NCBI GenBank assembly: GCA_030549205.1
Contig: JAUKTV010000008.1
Span: 434,001 to 498,000 of the forward strand
Direction: 5' to 3'
DNA: 64,000 nt
DNA from: Apiosordaria backusii
Lineage: Eukaryota; Ascomycota; Sordariomycetes; Sordariales; Lasiosphaeriaceae
A program made the position numbers and the translations under genes. Below are positions 1 through 11,173 of this stretch, one piece after another (the first letter of the stretch is position 1; every line of letters begins with the position of its first letter). The notes beneath the pieces are model-generated. The model ran no database searches and was not told the DNA's origin. It was given only the letters and a program-made list of their open reading frames with translations.

Positions 1-1439
1 GCCGTCGTCTGCGAAGACCCATGCCGCATGGAGTCCAAAAAGACGGCAGCCAAAAAAGTGACAGAATATCCGACAGGGGATCGACATGGCCGACCCTGGG
101 AAAAAACGGCCCACCAAAAAGCTCAGAAAGAGGGCGACATGCTCCGTTAGCGGGACAAGCAGCAAGCCGTAGACAAGACTCAAGGGCGGTGACGGGTGAC
201 GGGGGCAAAAAAGAAAGCTCACACAAACTCATTGTCTTTTTCTTGTTCCCTTGCTGCAGCTTGTCGAGGTCGACAGATGCGCATGATCCGGATGCCATTC
301 TGTCTTCCCCCGCTCGTCATGGAGTGAAGTGAGTGAGCAATCCCAAGCTCAAACCGAAAAGCCTTCCATGCCCGCCAGTCTGCCAAACGATGCCCAGACA
401 ACCTGACGGACGAGAGCAGTGGAATGGCGGGAACATGAAAAAGGACGGCTCCCCGGAAGGGTGCAGAGGTCACCGGCCCTCTCGCCATGGAGGGACCAAT
501 CAACAGCCATGGCTCAAAACGGCTCTGGGCCTGTTGGTTGAGCATGTCCAATGGCAAACCCGGCCACTGCCTCACCAAAAGGCATTCTGCACCGTGCGAT
601 GGACTGGACCTGGCACAATTTGTGGTTATGCAACGCGCGTTTCATTCTTCTAGAAGCTCTGGAGAAAGAGATGCAGGTTCATTTGCGCTGCCGTGCTGAT
701 GCTTGTCAGTCAGGGCAAGCAGCCGCTCTTCTCACAACTCCCCATGGAGTCAACAGAGTCAACAAGGACCTTCCTGGGAGCCATCACGTCCTCACCATCC
801 CAGCTCACCTGTCGGTCTCCTCCGATGCTCTCTATCTCTGACGTCCGTCTCCACACACACGTGCGAAAGACCCAAAGGCCCATCCATCCCGGGCGCAAGA
901 GACCTGCCAAGATGCAGTCGCTGTCAAGTCTCGGTAGCGCAGGCGAGGATTTCCGAAAGGCGATCTGCTGAAGCGAGCAAATGAGTGGCGCGATCATGTT
1001 CCACGCTCCGGAGTCGGGAGGCGGCATCCTCAGACGTGACGGGGCAGGCCCCATGTCGGCGGAGATAATGGATGTGATGACCTGGCCAGGTAGTGGTGTC
1101 ACAAGACTCAAGGGAGGGTGGGAAGCGAATTCCTAACGTTTGAGCTCCTGCTGGGCTCTTTTCTCGTGACTCTGATGAACTTGCTCTGAAATCGGCCGGT
1201 ATTTCGGGTCTTGTGCTGCAACATCGGCGGTGGATCATACACGTCCGTCTGTCTGGTGGCCGACCCCACGGCGCCGGGGAATAGGGGGTCTCCTTACGGG
1301 GCCGATGTCGCCCATCGCCGCGACCGCTGTACCTTACGTTATGTTGATACTGTTTCCAAGAGAAATACCCATCCTCAACATTGTTCGATAATCTCCAAGA
1401 TGCGGCGGCAGGTAAGGAATGACCGAGATTTGGTGTCCT
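1..1439. other. intergenic, no gene recognised
   Basis: Several overlapping open frames of about 100 codons exist on both strands, but none shows a recognisable domain, a coherent splice structure or a signal peptide. The stretch lies beyond the 3' end of the Cactin gene. I see no tRNA, rRNA or repeat here. Confidence 0.5.
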
Positions 1440-3339
1440 CTATTTCCTATAATAAATCTTTGGTGGAACGTTAGTTGACCAAACAACCTGAACACAACAA
1501 CGGCTCCTTCTGACATACCTTCTTGAACTGAAAGTGGAGCTGGAGAATGCCCTGTCAACACACCATAGATGTCAGCATTGCATTCGTGACACAAAGGAGA
1601 ACGCATAAAGGAGATCAAAATGAAGCCTGGACGGATTGGTTAGGGAGGCTGACTATGACGGAGGGCGTGTCTAACGTCAACTGTAGTTGCGCGGCGCACA
1701 TTTGCCTTCTCAGGCAGATGATTACCCAGTTGGGCCGTCGAGACCCGGGTCGCGCCACACACAACATATCACAGCACACACACCCCAATCACTCCCACCA
1801 GGTGCGGCACAGCAACCCCCCGCCGAGCATGTTGGAAAACCGTGTGTAGCACAGATAGATACATACCTTATCAAAGCTGCTCTTGAAACCGCGCTCCTTT
1901 TTGGCGCTGTAGTCCCATTCTCGGTCGACGATGCGGAAGGCGATATCCTCATAGGGCGGGCCGGCGATGAAACGAATGAGACAGGTGTCTTCGGACCCTG
2001 CGGGGGCTAAAGACTCTCCCTTTCTACGGCCATGCTCCCGGATGATCTTGAACGTGGGTGCTTTGGTCTTGTCGATGAGGTCGGGGTAAAAGATGTTGAA
2101 CTTGTAGCCCTGAACCACTTTGGGCGGGGGATGGTCGTGGTCGTAGTGTGTCTGGTTGTACTTGTTCCATTCGTATCCCATCTGCACGCGGTTGAAGTAG
2201 CGCGGCTTTCGGGGACGATACTTGTCAGCCCAGAGAGGCTTCGAGACTCCAGGAACCTCTTCCTCCGCCGTGAAGATCTCCTCGCCCTCGCTGATCCCCT
2301 TGGCAACCTCGCGGTCATACAGGGCCTTGGTCGCCTGGGAAAAGTCTTCGGTGCCGACAGCAGCAAAGCGGGCAGTCCCCGGCGGTGGAGCACTGGACAA
2401 ACTTGCGCTGGCCATCATCGATGCTGAGGGCCTAGATGCCGGCTTGGAGGAAGAACCGGCCGATCCAAGTGCCGGCGCCGCACCGGCGTAGCCATCGGAA
2501 GCCTCTAATGCCTTGGCCTTCTCCGGGTCACGGGCCCTCAGCAGGTCGACCCGGGCCGACTTGATTTCCTCGCATATGCTCTTGAGGGTTGCCTTTGCCT
2601 TGTAGACCAAGAGGCTCTTGAGAAGCTGCTCCCAGTAATCCGTGTCGATGGGCTCGTTGGACTGCAGCTTGGCCCTGATCTGCTTCTCAAGCGCCTCCAG
2701 CTGGACGAGCGACTTCGGACTCAGGATTCGGTCCACATCCGACGCCACCGAGGTCACAGCTCTTCCCTCGGGGCCCTGTGGCTTCAGCTTCTGACGGCGG
2801 TCGGCGCACAAAGCGAGCAGTGCTGTCCAGTATTCCTTGTTCTTCTTGTTGCACTCGAGAGTGTGGTAGGACCTGATGTCTTCGTCGAGCTCCCTGAGCT
2901 GTGCCTCAGCCAGGCTTTCGAGCAGGGCTTCGGGACCGAGAATGGTGATTTCGGCATCGGCATCATCATCGTCAAACACATCGCGGTCCGAGTCGATGAA
3001 GCGGAGGTTGAAGGCGAGGTAGTCGATGGGCTTGGCTCGGTGCTCCCGCACGCGAATGTCGGCCTTCTTCTTTGCCTGCTTGAGGACGAACTTGTCCTCG
3101 TCTGCTACGAACTGCTCGGACTGCTGGTCCTGGGTCAGGTATCTTCCAGCAGCATTGTTTGCTCCAGTGCTCTTTGGAGGTGGCGGGCGCTGTGTTTTGG
3201 AAATACGGTTGGTCGAGTCGAATCGAGGACCCGTGATGTCTCTGTCCCTCTCCCTGTCTCTGTCTCTGTCTCTTCCTCTACCACCACCACCGAGCGGCGA
3301 CTTCCAGCCGTTGATCATTGCTTGTCTTCCGGGATCCAT
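1440..3339 (-). CDS. Cactin, spliceosome-associated protein
   Basis: Three exons: 1867..3339, 1519..1551 and 1440..1457, joined in phase 0, giving 507 residues. The N-terminus is an Arg/Asp dipeptide run, followed by a charged helical middle region (about residues 60-280) and the conserved C-terminal Cactin domain (about 365-507). Recognisable blocks are KPRYFNRVQMGYEWNKYNQ, the YPDLIDKTKAPTF block and the terminal GILQLHFQFKKIYYRK, which is complete only when both micro-exons are included. In the Cactin family this terminus is the most conserved part. Cactins associate with the spliceosome and are needed for correct splicing and nuclear functions; S. pombe Cay1 is the fungal reference. The first intron (1552..1866, 315 nt) is long for this window; the second is 61 nt. 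The gene is divergent from rtc1. Family assignment is firm; N-terminal start is the first Met of the long frame. Confidence 0.9.
3237..3285. repeat. CT/GA-rich simple repeat coding for an (Arg-Asp)n run
   Basis: A repeat of roughly six bases (variants of ctgtct) inside the first exon of Cactin encodes alternating Arg-Asp/Glu residues near the N-terminus. RD/RE-type runs are typical of splicing-associated proteins, so the repeat is probably functional low-complexity coding sequence. Confidence 0.7.
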
Positions 3340-4055
3340 GTTTGCGGGCCGCCGTGGTGTGGTGGTTCAGTGTTTCTTTTTTTGTAAAATAACGTGCTCG
3401 TATGGTCCCTGGCAGCGGGTATCTGCTGTGATACCAATGGAAGATGAAGGGAATCTCGTGGTGCAACACACAGAGGGATGACAGCTCTGGGGATCGCCGG
3501 CCTGAATCGGGCGCTGTTGAAAAGAATCGGGCAGATGGGGAAATGGGAGATGTCAGGAGGCTGCACTTGGCTGCGGCACGGTTCAGCGCGCTGCGAGTCT
3601 GCGACAGGTGAAACCTTGCAGTTTGCAGTGGTGTTGGGCTGCCAAGAGCCTATCGTCAGTTCGCCTTTGCCCAGTGTTATCGATAAGACATTCTGCTAGG
3701 AACTCCTGTCAGCCCGCTGTCTCAGCTGCCGTGGTGGGGCACATCTGCAGCGGGGGGGTAGGTAATTGGCAGCCGAACTGCCAGATGCCCCACCAGGAAG
3801 CTTTGCAAGAGGTCATGTCCCTCTTGTCCGTCTTGTGCTGCATTCCTCTGCCTTACAAACCACCTGAAGCTGTCGCAACAGTCAGACGGGAGCACCACCA
3901 GCGCGACTGGACGCGCCAACGCCGAGCTCAAGCACAGCATCTTCAACGTCATCAGAATCGATACCGTGTCTCTCCACCCCCTCGAGTATCTACGAGTAAC
4001 TGCCATCGAATGCGATTCCATATTGAACAACCAAACCTCCCCTGATCCAATCACC
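3340..4055. promoter_or_regulatory. divergent intergenic promoter region between Cactin and rtc1
   Basis: About 750 bp separate the start codons of two divergently transcribed housekeeping genes, so the region must carry both promoters. I see no clear TATA box. Short open frames here lack any domain signal. Confidence 0.5.
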
Positions 4056-4067
4056 ATGCCACCGTGA
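4056..4067 (+). promoter_or_regulatory. three-codon upstream ORF of rtc1
   Basis: An ATG in a strong context (CACCATGCC) opens a Met-Pro-Pro-stop reading frame that ends 23 nt before the likely rtc1 start at 4091. Its context is better than that of the downstream ATG. A minimal uORF this close would normally reduce or modulate initiation at the main start. Whether it is in the transcript leader is inferred, not shown. Confidence 0.45.
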
Positions 4068-4090
4068 ACTCGAGGAAAGAAGCTATTGCC

Positions 4091-7000
4091 ATGTACCACC
4101 AGGGCAAGATAATGCGCAAACTTCTCGGCAAGCATGCGACCGACTCGCACGAATCCACGGCTTCGGCGACTGTCACAAGCTCGCCCTCCAACAACTATCG
4201 ACCAATCGCCCCTCAAGATGTCAGGTACAAGACCAGCGTCCCCCTCACCTGCCTGGACCAGTCACCCGACGGCAAGTCTGCAGTCCTGGCTAGTCACCAT
4301 GTCTTAAAGATCATCAAGCTCGACGGTGGACTTCATGTACAAGAGGATGTCGACTTGCGCGCAATCCTATCTCAGCAACCTGCACATCGGAATAAGGCGC
4401 CCAGTGCAGTGGCCGACCAGCTGTCAATTCAAGATGTCAAATGGGGGAATGTTGTCAACAGGGAAGTTCTCTTCACGGCTTGTACCAGTGGCAAGATCTT
4501 TCAATATGATGTCCTCCGGGCTAGGGCTACCATGGTGGGAAACCCTCTAGAATTCATCCAGATGCGCGAAGACTCCCGGCAGGTCAACTCTCTGGACTTG
4601 AATCCCCACCACTCTTCATGGCTCTTATCAGGAAGTCAAGATGGTTTGTTGCGCTGCTTCGACGTGCGTACGCCAGTAAGCACCAGGACATGGCCAACGT
4701 ATCGCGCCCTCCAGTCTTTCAAGTCCCATGCGGATGGTGTCAGACAAGTCCGGTGGTCTCCCAAGGATGGCTTTCTCTTCGCGTGTGGGACCGAGCAAGG
4801 GATGGTGCTAAAGTGGGATATGCGGAAGCCAAGCTCCCCCATTCTGAGGATCAACGCCCATGAAAAAGCATGCACGTCGATCGCATGGCATCAGGATGGT
4901 GACCATCTCGTCAGTGCTGGGCTCGATAGCAGGTGCAATATCTGGGACATGTCCAGGACAGACAAGAGGCAGAAGCCAAAATATGTCATATCGACACCTG
5001 CCCCGGTTGGCTCACTGGCATGGCGACCTGGCCAATGGTCAGCAACAGCCCAGGGCAAGCGTGCCTCGCAGCTCGCAGTGTCCTATGATGAAAGTGGGAT
5101 AAAGCGGTTTGGTATGAATTCGGTTCACATCTGGGATCTCGCTCGCCCTACTATGCCCTACAAAGAAATCCAGAGGTTCGACTACGCACCCAACTCCATC
5201 CTCTGGCACGACCAATATCTGCTCTGGACCGCTGGTCGTGAGGGCTTCAACCAGTGTGACATTTCTTTTGCTCCCAAAGTCATGGACCGCCAAACCATGT
5301 CGACTTTCGCCTTTTCTTCTCAGGGCGAGGTCGCCATGTGCCTGGATGAGCGACCTGCTCCCACTCGCCCTCGACCCAAGATTGTCCACCATGATAATGC
5401 TTCTGCTCGTGGAACACCATCTTACAGCTCGAGCCCTACTACTCCCAGATTCAGCGTCAGTCGCAGTGACTCTGAGGATGACGCGGTTGGCAGTTTTCTG
5501 GGCCCAAGGCAGCAGGGCAACCGCAACCGCCGAGCCAGTATGCGGTCTGCAAATACCCTCAGTACTACGCCCCCAGTTGGCCCTGCTATGGGGGAGACAT
5601 TGTCACTGGAAGACACCATCAAAGTGACTGGTACTTACAAGCCACAGCAAGGGATGGCCATCGGAACCTATTTGGGGCCTACCAATGCTGAAGTCGACGT
5701 CTATCTGAGCGTCAACTATCTTCAAGCTATTTATCTAGAGCTGCCCTACACACCAGGTGGGCCCTCTATGCCGGAGCGGATCACCACCATCCTGCATCAT
5801 TTTGCCAAAGCCGCCGCAAGAGTCAGGCTTTCTCGACTGTCACACACCTGGATGAACATCATGTTCTTGGTGAAGCTCCTCCTCCATCGGCGGGCACAGT
5901 ACCACCTCGAGTTCCGCATGGACAAGTACCAGAACTCGACATTGAAGAAGAAGAATGAACCGAAGAACAGGTCGCTGGCTCAGCTGTTTGCCGACCCGCC
6001 TAACTTTGGGATCGACGGAGAAGTTACCCCACGCAAAATGGCCTCGATGGCAAGCTTCGACAGGGCCCTTCATCCAAGATCACTTCTGTCTGAGGAGCTC
6101 GAGAGCACTTCCAATGTGCCTACTCCTGTGGCTCGTCCGGTCCCCGATGCTGGGGCGATTCGGATTGATGACAGTGGCCGTAAGAAGCTCACTCCCATTA
6201 TAGAACCGGAGAGCTTCACCCTCCCCCCAGCTGCCCATCCTCGCCCGCTCGAGACACGCCAACGTCTTGATTCGGTGCCCCTGTCCGTCACCAGTCATGA
6301 CAGCGAGGCGACCAATGCCAGCACCGAGGGTTACGACTTTTATGACACAGAGGCCCTCAGCAAGGCCATCGACGTGCCCGCCAGACCCAGGCTGACCAAA
6401 GTCCTGGACTTTCGCGAGCTCGGCTCTCCTAGTCGCGTTCGGAAGCCGCCCGTTTTGCGCCACGATTCGGAGGATAGTTTTACCCGACTCTTCTCCGTCT
6501 CGGACGAAAGCCGAGAGGCGAGTGGCCTGGTCGAACCCTCGGACAGCAATGCTTCGTCGCAGGTCATGAGGGAGGCCATTGTGGCCGCCATTCGGCAGGG
6601 CCAACCAAACGCGAGCGGGAGCGGAAGCGAAGATGGCGAATACGAAAGCCGCATTCGTGGGAAGCAGATCGCCGCCGGCAGCTCCCCAAGCCGTCATCCG
6701 GGCCGGCAGATGCTCCAGCGTACCGAGACCGACATGACGTCGTACACTGCCTTTACTGATGAGCACCATGCCATCACCCAAACCACTACCGATAGCTTCG
6801 AATCGCGCTTTCCATCGCAGATGACAGATGGTGGCTTCGGCATGGACTCTCCGGTGCGGCAGTCTGGTATTGAGTCACCACAGCAGCAGCAGCCGCTGTC
6901 GATGGAAGCCGAGATGTTGCCCGAGGACGATTTGACACCTCACATTGTAGAGACTGACTATCTCCACTGGCCCGGAGACCCTGACTACCCCCACCCACTC

Positions 7001-8218
7001 TGGTCGTCTGCTGGGTTTGGGACTGGTAACATCCCAATCCAGCCAGAGAAGCAGATTGCAGACACTCTAGCCTACGAGGTCCGCAAAACAGCCCGTGATG
7101 CTACAGCCATCGTCTTGCTCCTCAAGCCGCTGTTGTCGCCAGATGTCATTGACTCTTTCCAAGCGGCAGCTATCCTCAAGCAGCATCACCAGCGCCTGAT
7201 GAGGCTCCAGGCCTTTACCGAGGCCACCCTCATGCGAAAGATGTGCATGAAGGGATGGCCCGGCGGAGTCCTGTCAAGCTGGGGTGACGATTATCCTAAT
7301 ATTGTTAGCCTGGCTCAACAAGGTGTCCAAGCCGGTATCTTTTGCTCCAACTGCCGCAAGCCGAGAGAGATTGACCGATCTAAGGGGTCGACCGAGTCCG
7401 TCTGGACGTGCGCACGTTGCAAGGCGGCCATGGCGCCTTGCGCTGTCTGCTTGCAGCGTGATGTTCCTCCCACTCCGAAGTTTGAGAGCAATAATAAGGA
7501 AGGAGAGAACGAAGAGCCGGTGTTGGCTACCTGGTGGATTTGTCCTGGGTGCGGTCACGGCGGGCACTCGACCTGCATGCAAACCTGGCATGCAGGCTTC
7601 GAAAATGAATGCAATTCTACGGATACCGAGGTCCTATCTGAGTTTCACAGTGATGGCTATTGTCCCATGGATGGGTGCGGGCACGCATGCTTACCTGGTA
7701 AGGGAAGATTCGAGACCGCCGCGGCCAGAACGGAGGAGGTCGGCCGTGCGGCGGCTAGGGAAGCTACGCGGAATGCGGCGAACATGAAGGCTTCGGTTGA
7801 GTTCGAAGGTATAGCGGGTGGTCTTCAGGGGCATTATCATCACCACCCTCCTCACCAGTACCGGACTGCTGGAAGTGGTAGGATTTTGGACGACCAGCAC
7901 CATTACCCTCATTTCCCTTCTCACGGGAGTACCGGTGGCCACGGGATCAACATTCGGAACGATGAGTATAACGTCCCGCAGAGTAGAGCAGTCGAGAGCG
8001 TTAGGGAGGCTCTGGCTAATGGGGGGATCTCTTCTCATTCTCACGGGGGTAGTACGAGACACAGCACGCCTGGAGCTAGTATTTTGAGCTCCAGCCCGGG
8101 AAGCAGATCGGCAATGATGGCTGCTGCTGATAGGGCCAGTGGTCATGGCAGTGGGGAGGGAAGAGAGCGAAGGAAGAGCGTCAAGTTTGTTGCGCAGGAG
8201 GATACTAGGTACTGGTGA
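4091..8218 (+). CDS. rtc1: Rtc1/Sea2 (WDR24-like), SEA/GATOR2 complex subunit
   Basis: A single exon of 1375 residues, typical in size for fungal Rtc1. It opens with a WD40 propeller (about residues 45-420). A long low-complexity middle follows. The C-terminus is a Cys/His-rich zinc module (about 1085-1205) with CSNC, CARC, CAVC, CPGCGHGGH, CMQTWH and CPMDGCGHAC elements. The end is basic (RERRKSVKF), as in other Rtc1 proteins. Rtc1/WDR24 is part of the SEA/GATOR2 complex at the vacuole, which controls TORC1 signalling in response to amino acids. I chose ATG 4091 because the preceding in-frame codons have only a GTG; Met at 4112 is an alternative. The protein lacks the RWD domain expected in Mtc5/WDR59, which argues for Rtc1 rather than Sea3. 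Confidence 0.9.
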   Translation: MYHQGKIMRKLLGKHATDSHESTASATVTSSPSNNYRPIAPQDVRYKTSVPLTCLDQSPDGKSAVLASHHVLKIIKLDGGLHVQEDVDLRAILSQQPAHRNKAPSAVADQLSIQDVKWGNVVNREVLFTACTSGKIFQYDVLRARATMVGNPLEFIQMREDSRQVNSLDLNPHHSSWLLSGSQDGLLRCFDVRTPVSTRTWPTYRALQSFKSHADGVRQVRWSPKDGFLFACGTEQGMVLKWDMRKPSSPILRINAHEKACTSIAWHQDGDHLVSAGLDSRCNIWDMSRTDKRQKPKYVISTPAPVGSLAWRPGQWSATAQGKRASQLAVSYDESGIKRFGMNSVHIWDLARPTMPYKEIQRFDYAPNSILWHDQYLLWTAGREGFNQCDISFAPKVMDRQTMSTFAFSSQGEVAMCLDERPAPTRPRPKIVHHDNASARGTPSYSSSPTTPRFSVSRSDSEDDAVGSFLGPRQQGNRNRRASMRSANTLSTTPPVGPAMGETLSLEDTIKVTGTYKPQQGMAIGTYLGPTNAEVDVYLSVNYLQAIYLELPYTPGGPSMPERITTILHHFAKAAARVRLSRLSHTWMNIMFLVKLLLHRRAQYHLEFRMDKYQNSTLKKKNEPKNRSLAQLFADPPNFGIDGEVTPRKMASMASFDRALHPRSLLSEELESTSNVPTPVARPVPDAGAIRIDDSGRKKLTPIIEPESFTLPPAAHPRPLETRQRLDSVPLSVTSHDSEATNASTEGYDFYDTEALSKAIDVPARPRLTKVLDFRELGSPSRVRKPPVLRHDSEDSFTRLFSVSDESREASGLVEPSDSNASSQVMREAIVAAIRQGQPNASGSGSEDGEYESRIRGKQIAAGSSPSRHPGRQMLQRTETDMTSYTAFTDEHHAITQTTTDSFESRFPSQMTDGGFGMDSPVRQSGIESPQQQQPLSMEAEMLPEDDLTPHIVETDYLHWPGDPDYPHPLWSSAGFGTGNIPIQPEKQIADTLAYEVRKTARDATAIVLLLKPLLSPDVIDSFQAAAILKQHHQRLMRLQAFTEATLMRKMCMKGWPGGVLSSWGDDYPNIVSLAQQGVQAGIFCSNCRKPREIDRSKGSTESVWTCARCKAAMAPCAVCLQRDVPPTPKFESNNKEGENEEPVLATWWICPGCGHGGHSTCMQTWHAGFENECNSTDTEVLSEFHSDGYCPMDGCGHACLPGKGRFETAAARTEEVGRAAAREATRNAANMKASVEFEGIAGGLQGHYHHHPPHQYRTAGSGRILDDQHHYPHFPSHGSTGGHGINIRNDEYNVPQSRAVESVREALANGGISSHSHGGSTRHSTPGASILSSSPGSRSAMMAAADRASGHGSGEGRERRKSVKFVAQEDTRYW

Positions 8219-9067
8219 TTCAGGATGAGATCAGAGGATTATCAGGAGTTATTTGGGTGGCTTCATTGGTTGATTTTTACGAGAGGAGGTGAAGCAGGAG
8301 GGGCTGTGCAACTTGAGATTTCCACCATGGCCTCGCTTAGGGGAGATAACGGACGGTGTGGCTTTCTCGGGGTTCCCATCATCACAAACCAAGAACTTTG
8401 TATGTACTGTATATAAGCGACCTTTGTAAGATACGACCAGCCATCTAAGCACAGCTGTCAATTGGCCTCCTTTCGTGTCATATTTCGACATTGCTGCGGT
8501 CTACCGAACTAACATCGGTTCCGCTTTCCGGTCTCCGAACTGGCAGCACACCCTCTTGCATCTTCAAGCTTCCATGTCAAGCCAATGGCCATGATGACGA
8601 CCGTCGCATTACACACACGATCGGCACATCTTGCGGGTGAGCATTCGATGTGAGGGGGGTGGGATGAGTAAGTCGGCATTGGCGAGGTCGTTGGCGCTAG
8701 GAGAGTAGTGTACCCAGTATCATGCTCGAGCTTTGCCTGAATGGGGATGTGAAGGGGAACTCTTGTAGGTAGCATCTAAGTGGGCTTTGCCAGGGGAACT
8801 TGCATATCGTGGGGTTGGGGCTTATGTGTGATGGTACTGTTGCTGTATATGTGAAAGCCAGCAGTAAAATGCCGCAGGGATGGTCCGCTTTGGGGTGAAT
8901 GGTGATGAGATGTATAAGAGGGTCGTTGCTCTGACCCTTAATGTCCAGTGTCTTTTCAAGGAGCATGCAAACTCAAACACTGGACTCCGCCACATTACCT
9001 ACCATGTCTGGACCTACTGTCTTTTTGTATGTAATCATCAAGTTCCCTCAAGCAAACACTGTTTAAC
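8219..9067. other. intergenic, 3' region of rtc1
   Basis: No gene seen. A 9-bp inverted repeat (GTCCAGTGT at 8943-8951 and ACACTGGAC at 8977-8985, 25-nt loop) sits in the distal part; function unknown. Confidence 0.4.
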
Positions 9068-9820
9068 ATGAGCCCAGCATTAAAGCTTCGGGGCACATTG
9101 GTGCTGCTGTCCTTCAAGCTTTGCACAATGCTCAACCTGTGCTGTCAATCCGTGCTCTTGTCCGTCTGCAAGAAGATGTCGAGCACCTGCAGTCCTTCTA
9201 TCAGGGTGCTGTAACAACGGTGTTGGGATCTCTCGAGGACGTCGACATTGTCGCAGAAGAGGCGGCAATGGCTCTGTTGGTTATCAGTGGGGTCATCCCT
9301 TTATACCTTTTCACTATTACACCATTACCCCATTACACCATTACCCCATTACACCATTACCCCATTACACCATTATCCGTTTTTACCTCATATCTAACAC
9401 CCAAACCAGACTACGCCCCAGACTTTGCCCTCCCCCTCCCTCCCCTCCTCGCCTCCCTGGCCTCCAACCCCTCCCCCCTCAAATTCTGATCCAAACCTCC
9501 GGCGCGGCCCGCATCTGGCCCTTCCCCCAACCTTCCGGTTTGACCCCCCACCCCAAAGTCTGGGACGACATCGCCGACCTCGACTCCTTTCCCACCGACA
9601 CAACCCACGCCTCGCAAGACATCGCAGTCTCCTCCACCTTCCCCGGCATCAACACCGCCATCGTCTCCCCCACTTTTGTGGTGGGCAAGTTCCCCAGTGT
9701 CAGACACAAGCATCCAATCATCTTTCCCGACTTGATGCACGTCACGAGGCAGTCGTCGAGGAGGGGAGAAACGTGACCACGTTTGTGGATACGGAAGAGC
9801 TCGCGGGGTTGGGTTTTTAA
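9068..9820 (+). pseudogene. decayed NAD(P)-dependent epimerase/dehydratase (extended SDR)
   Basis: Pieces of one SDR protein lie in order but in different frames. The first is an N-terminal Rossmann segment reading ASGHIGAAVLQALHNAQP, then SIRALVRLQEDVEHLQSFYQ and GSLEDVDIVAEEAAMA. A region filled with a 16-bp minisatellite follows. Then come LLASLASNPSPL, ILIQTSGAARIWPF, WDDIADLDSFPTDTTHASQD, INTAIVSPTFVVGK, HKHPIIFPDLMHV and finally EGRNVTTFVDTEELAGLGF with a stop. At least three lesions separate them: loss of the residues that should precede ASGHIG just after the ATG at 9068, a frame change near 9487, and another near 9750. The minisatellite stretch ends in a CTAAC...CAG acceptor-like sequence, so part of it may have been an intron. 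It reads as a dead gene that belonged to the atypical/extended SDR family. Confidence 0.65.
9320..9375. repeat. 16-bp minisatellite
   Basis: The unit CACCATTACCCCATTA is repeated three times exactly and followed by half a unit. It lies inside the SDR pseudogene, possibly within a former intron. Confidence 0.9.
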
Positions 9821-10050
9821 ATTCTAAGGAAATAATGACATGTTTATAACCTAGCAGTCATGGGTCATCAGCTTGATGCCGTCTCTGATGATTGTGTCCT
9901 AGTCTTTTGATAGCAATTAACGAATGTTTTCGCCTGTTTACCAACGTGTCTTGTGCCTCGAGTTCTCGGTGAATAGGTGAAGTTAGTTCGGCGTAACAGT
10001 GACCCATTGCTCAGTCCCCCTATTAAGTCGTGATAAGCAATCATCACGGC

Positions 10051-10331
10051 ACTTTGTGGACAAAAGAATCAAATGGAAACCGCGACTTTAAAAAAAGGCC
10101 CTGAAAGATGGTGAACCGGCTTTGAAACATAGTCGACAGGCCTTGAAAGATAGTGGATAAGCCTTAAAAGATGGTCGATAGGCTTTAAAGATTATATAAT
10201 AAGTATTTTAATTATATTTAAATGTATAATTAAACTATATTTAAGACCTATTAACTATCTTTCAATGCCTGATAATTATCTTCAAAGACGTTTATTTCAA
10301 GTAGCAGTCCATATTATTTTATCCACAACGT
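10051..10331. mobile_element. short non-autonomous element, subfamily A (copy 1)
   Basis: The left end reads ACTTTGTGGACAAAAGAA and the right end, reverse complemented, reads ACGTTGTGGATAAAATAA. Between them are four to five imperfect copies of a roughly 21-bp unit (AAAGATAGTCGATAGGCTTT type), an AT-rich centre, and inverted copies on the right. The same termini and internal units recur near 17.6, 23.7, 28.2, 44.7, 47.4 and 61.9 kb. Flanking 7-mers do not match clearly here. The centre is strongly A+T biased, compatible with RIP mutation. No coding capacity. Confidence 0.7.
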
Positions 10332-11173
10332 ACGCGGTAGGATCTTGACTTACATATACACTATACGATATTACGTGCGACACGCGCTCCGGCAGGCACG
10401 TCAAGCCTTCTTAGGGCTGGCACTAGACATCTCAAGTTAGACAATGTCAGGTTCGGGCTTTTCTTACCCCTGTTACGCTTTTCCCCGACGGGGAGATCCC
10501 ACAAGAACAGCTTCACAAGGGACAGGGACTGGACGTAAGGGCGAAGAGTAGGCTAGCCCCCGAGTTCTTCCCCATTTCATTACCTTACCTCGTGTCATCA
10601 CCCAACTTTTTGAAACTAAAAGATCAGGTTCTCGGGACAAGTCGTGATCGCGAAGCCGTCAGAGACAGGCTACCAGACTGTGGTCCACAAAGGGGAGCAG
10701 AATGGGGATGTAACCATATAATATCCCTTTGGGTTCACAGTCTAGACATGATGTTGTCAACTTGATGTCTGTAACCGCTCATTACGTATGTACAACTCCC
10801 AACAACCCATCGGGAGGGGCTGTTGATGCTCTGATCACACTCGTTCCTCCTACCACCGGGGACATCACCACCTCCTGGGGGCAAATCCTACACATCTACA
10901 CCTAGTCTGGCGTTCAAGATGAACTACAAATCACAGTCTCGTACCAAGCTTCAGCATGAAATGGTTGCAATCCTGCCCCAAACACCAAACCAGTGATGTC
11001 TCGCTTGCCTGCCTGCCACCTGGATAGCCTTATGCAACGTACTTATAAAGAAACGTCCTCACATGGCACTATTGAAATTGTCCTCAGAGCATCAACATAC
11101 CGAGCAAGCAAGTTTCGAACGGGGACCAACACCTCTGATACTTCAAGGTCCAGTGTCACGGAGGCGCGTCGTC
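10332..11173. other. intergenic upstream of the small secreted protein gene
   Basis: No gene recognised. The 3' part must contain the promoter of the gene starting at 11279. Confidence 0.45.

Noticed and set aside
6080..6781. Minus-strand 233-codon frame opposite rtc1
   Set aside because: No domain; lies within the low-complexity middle of rtc1.
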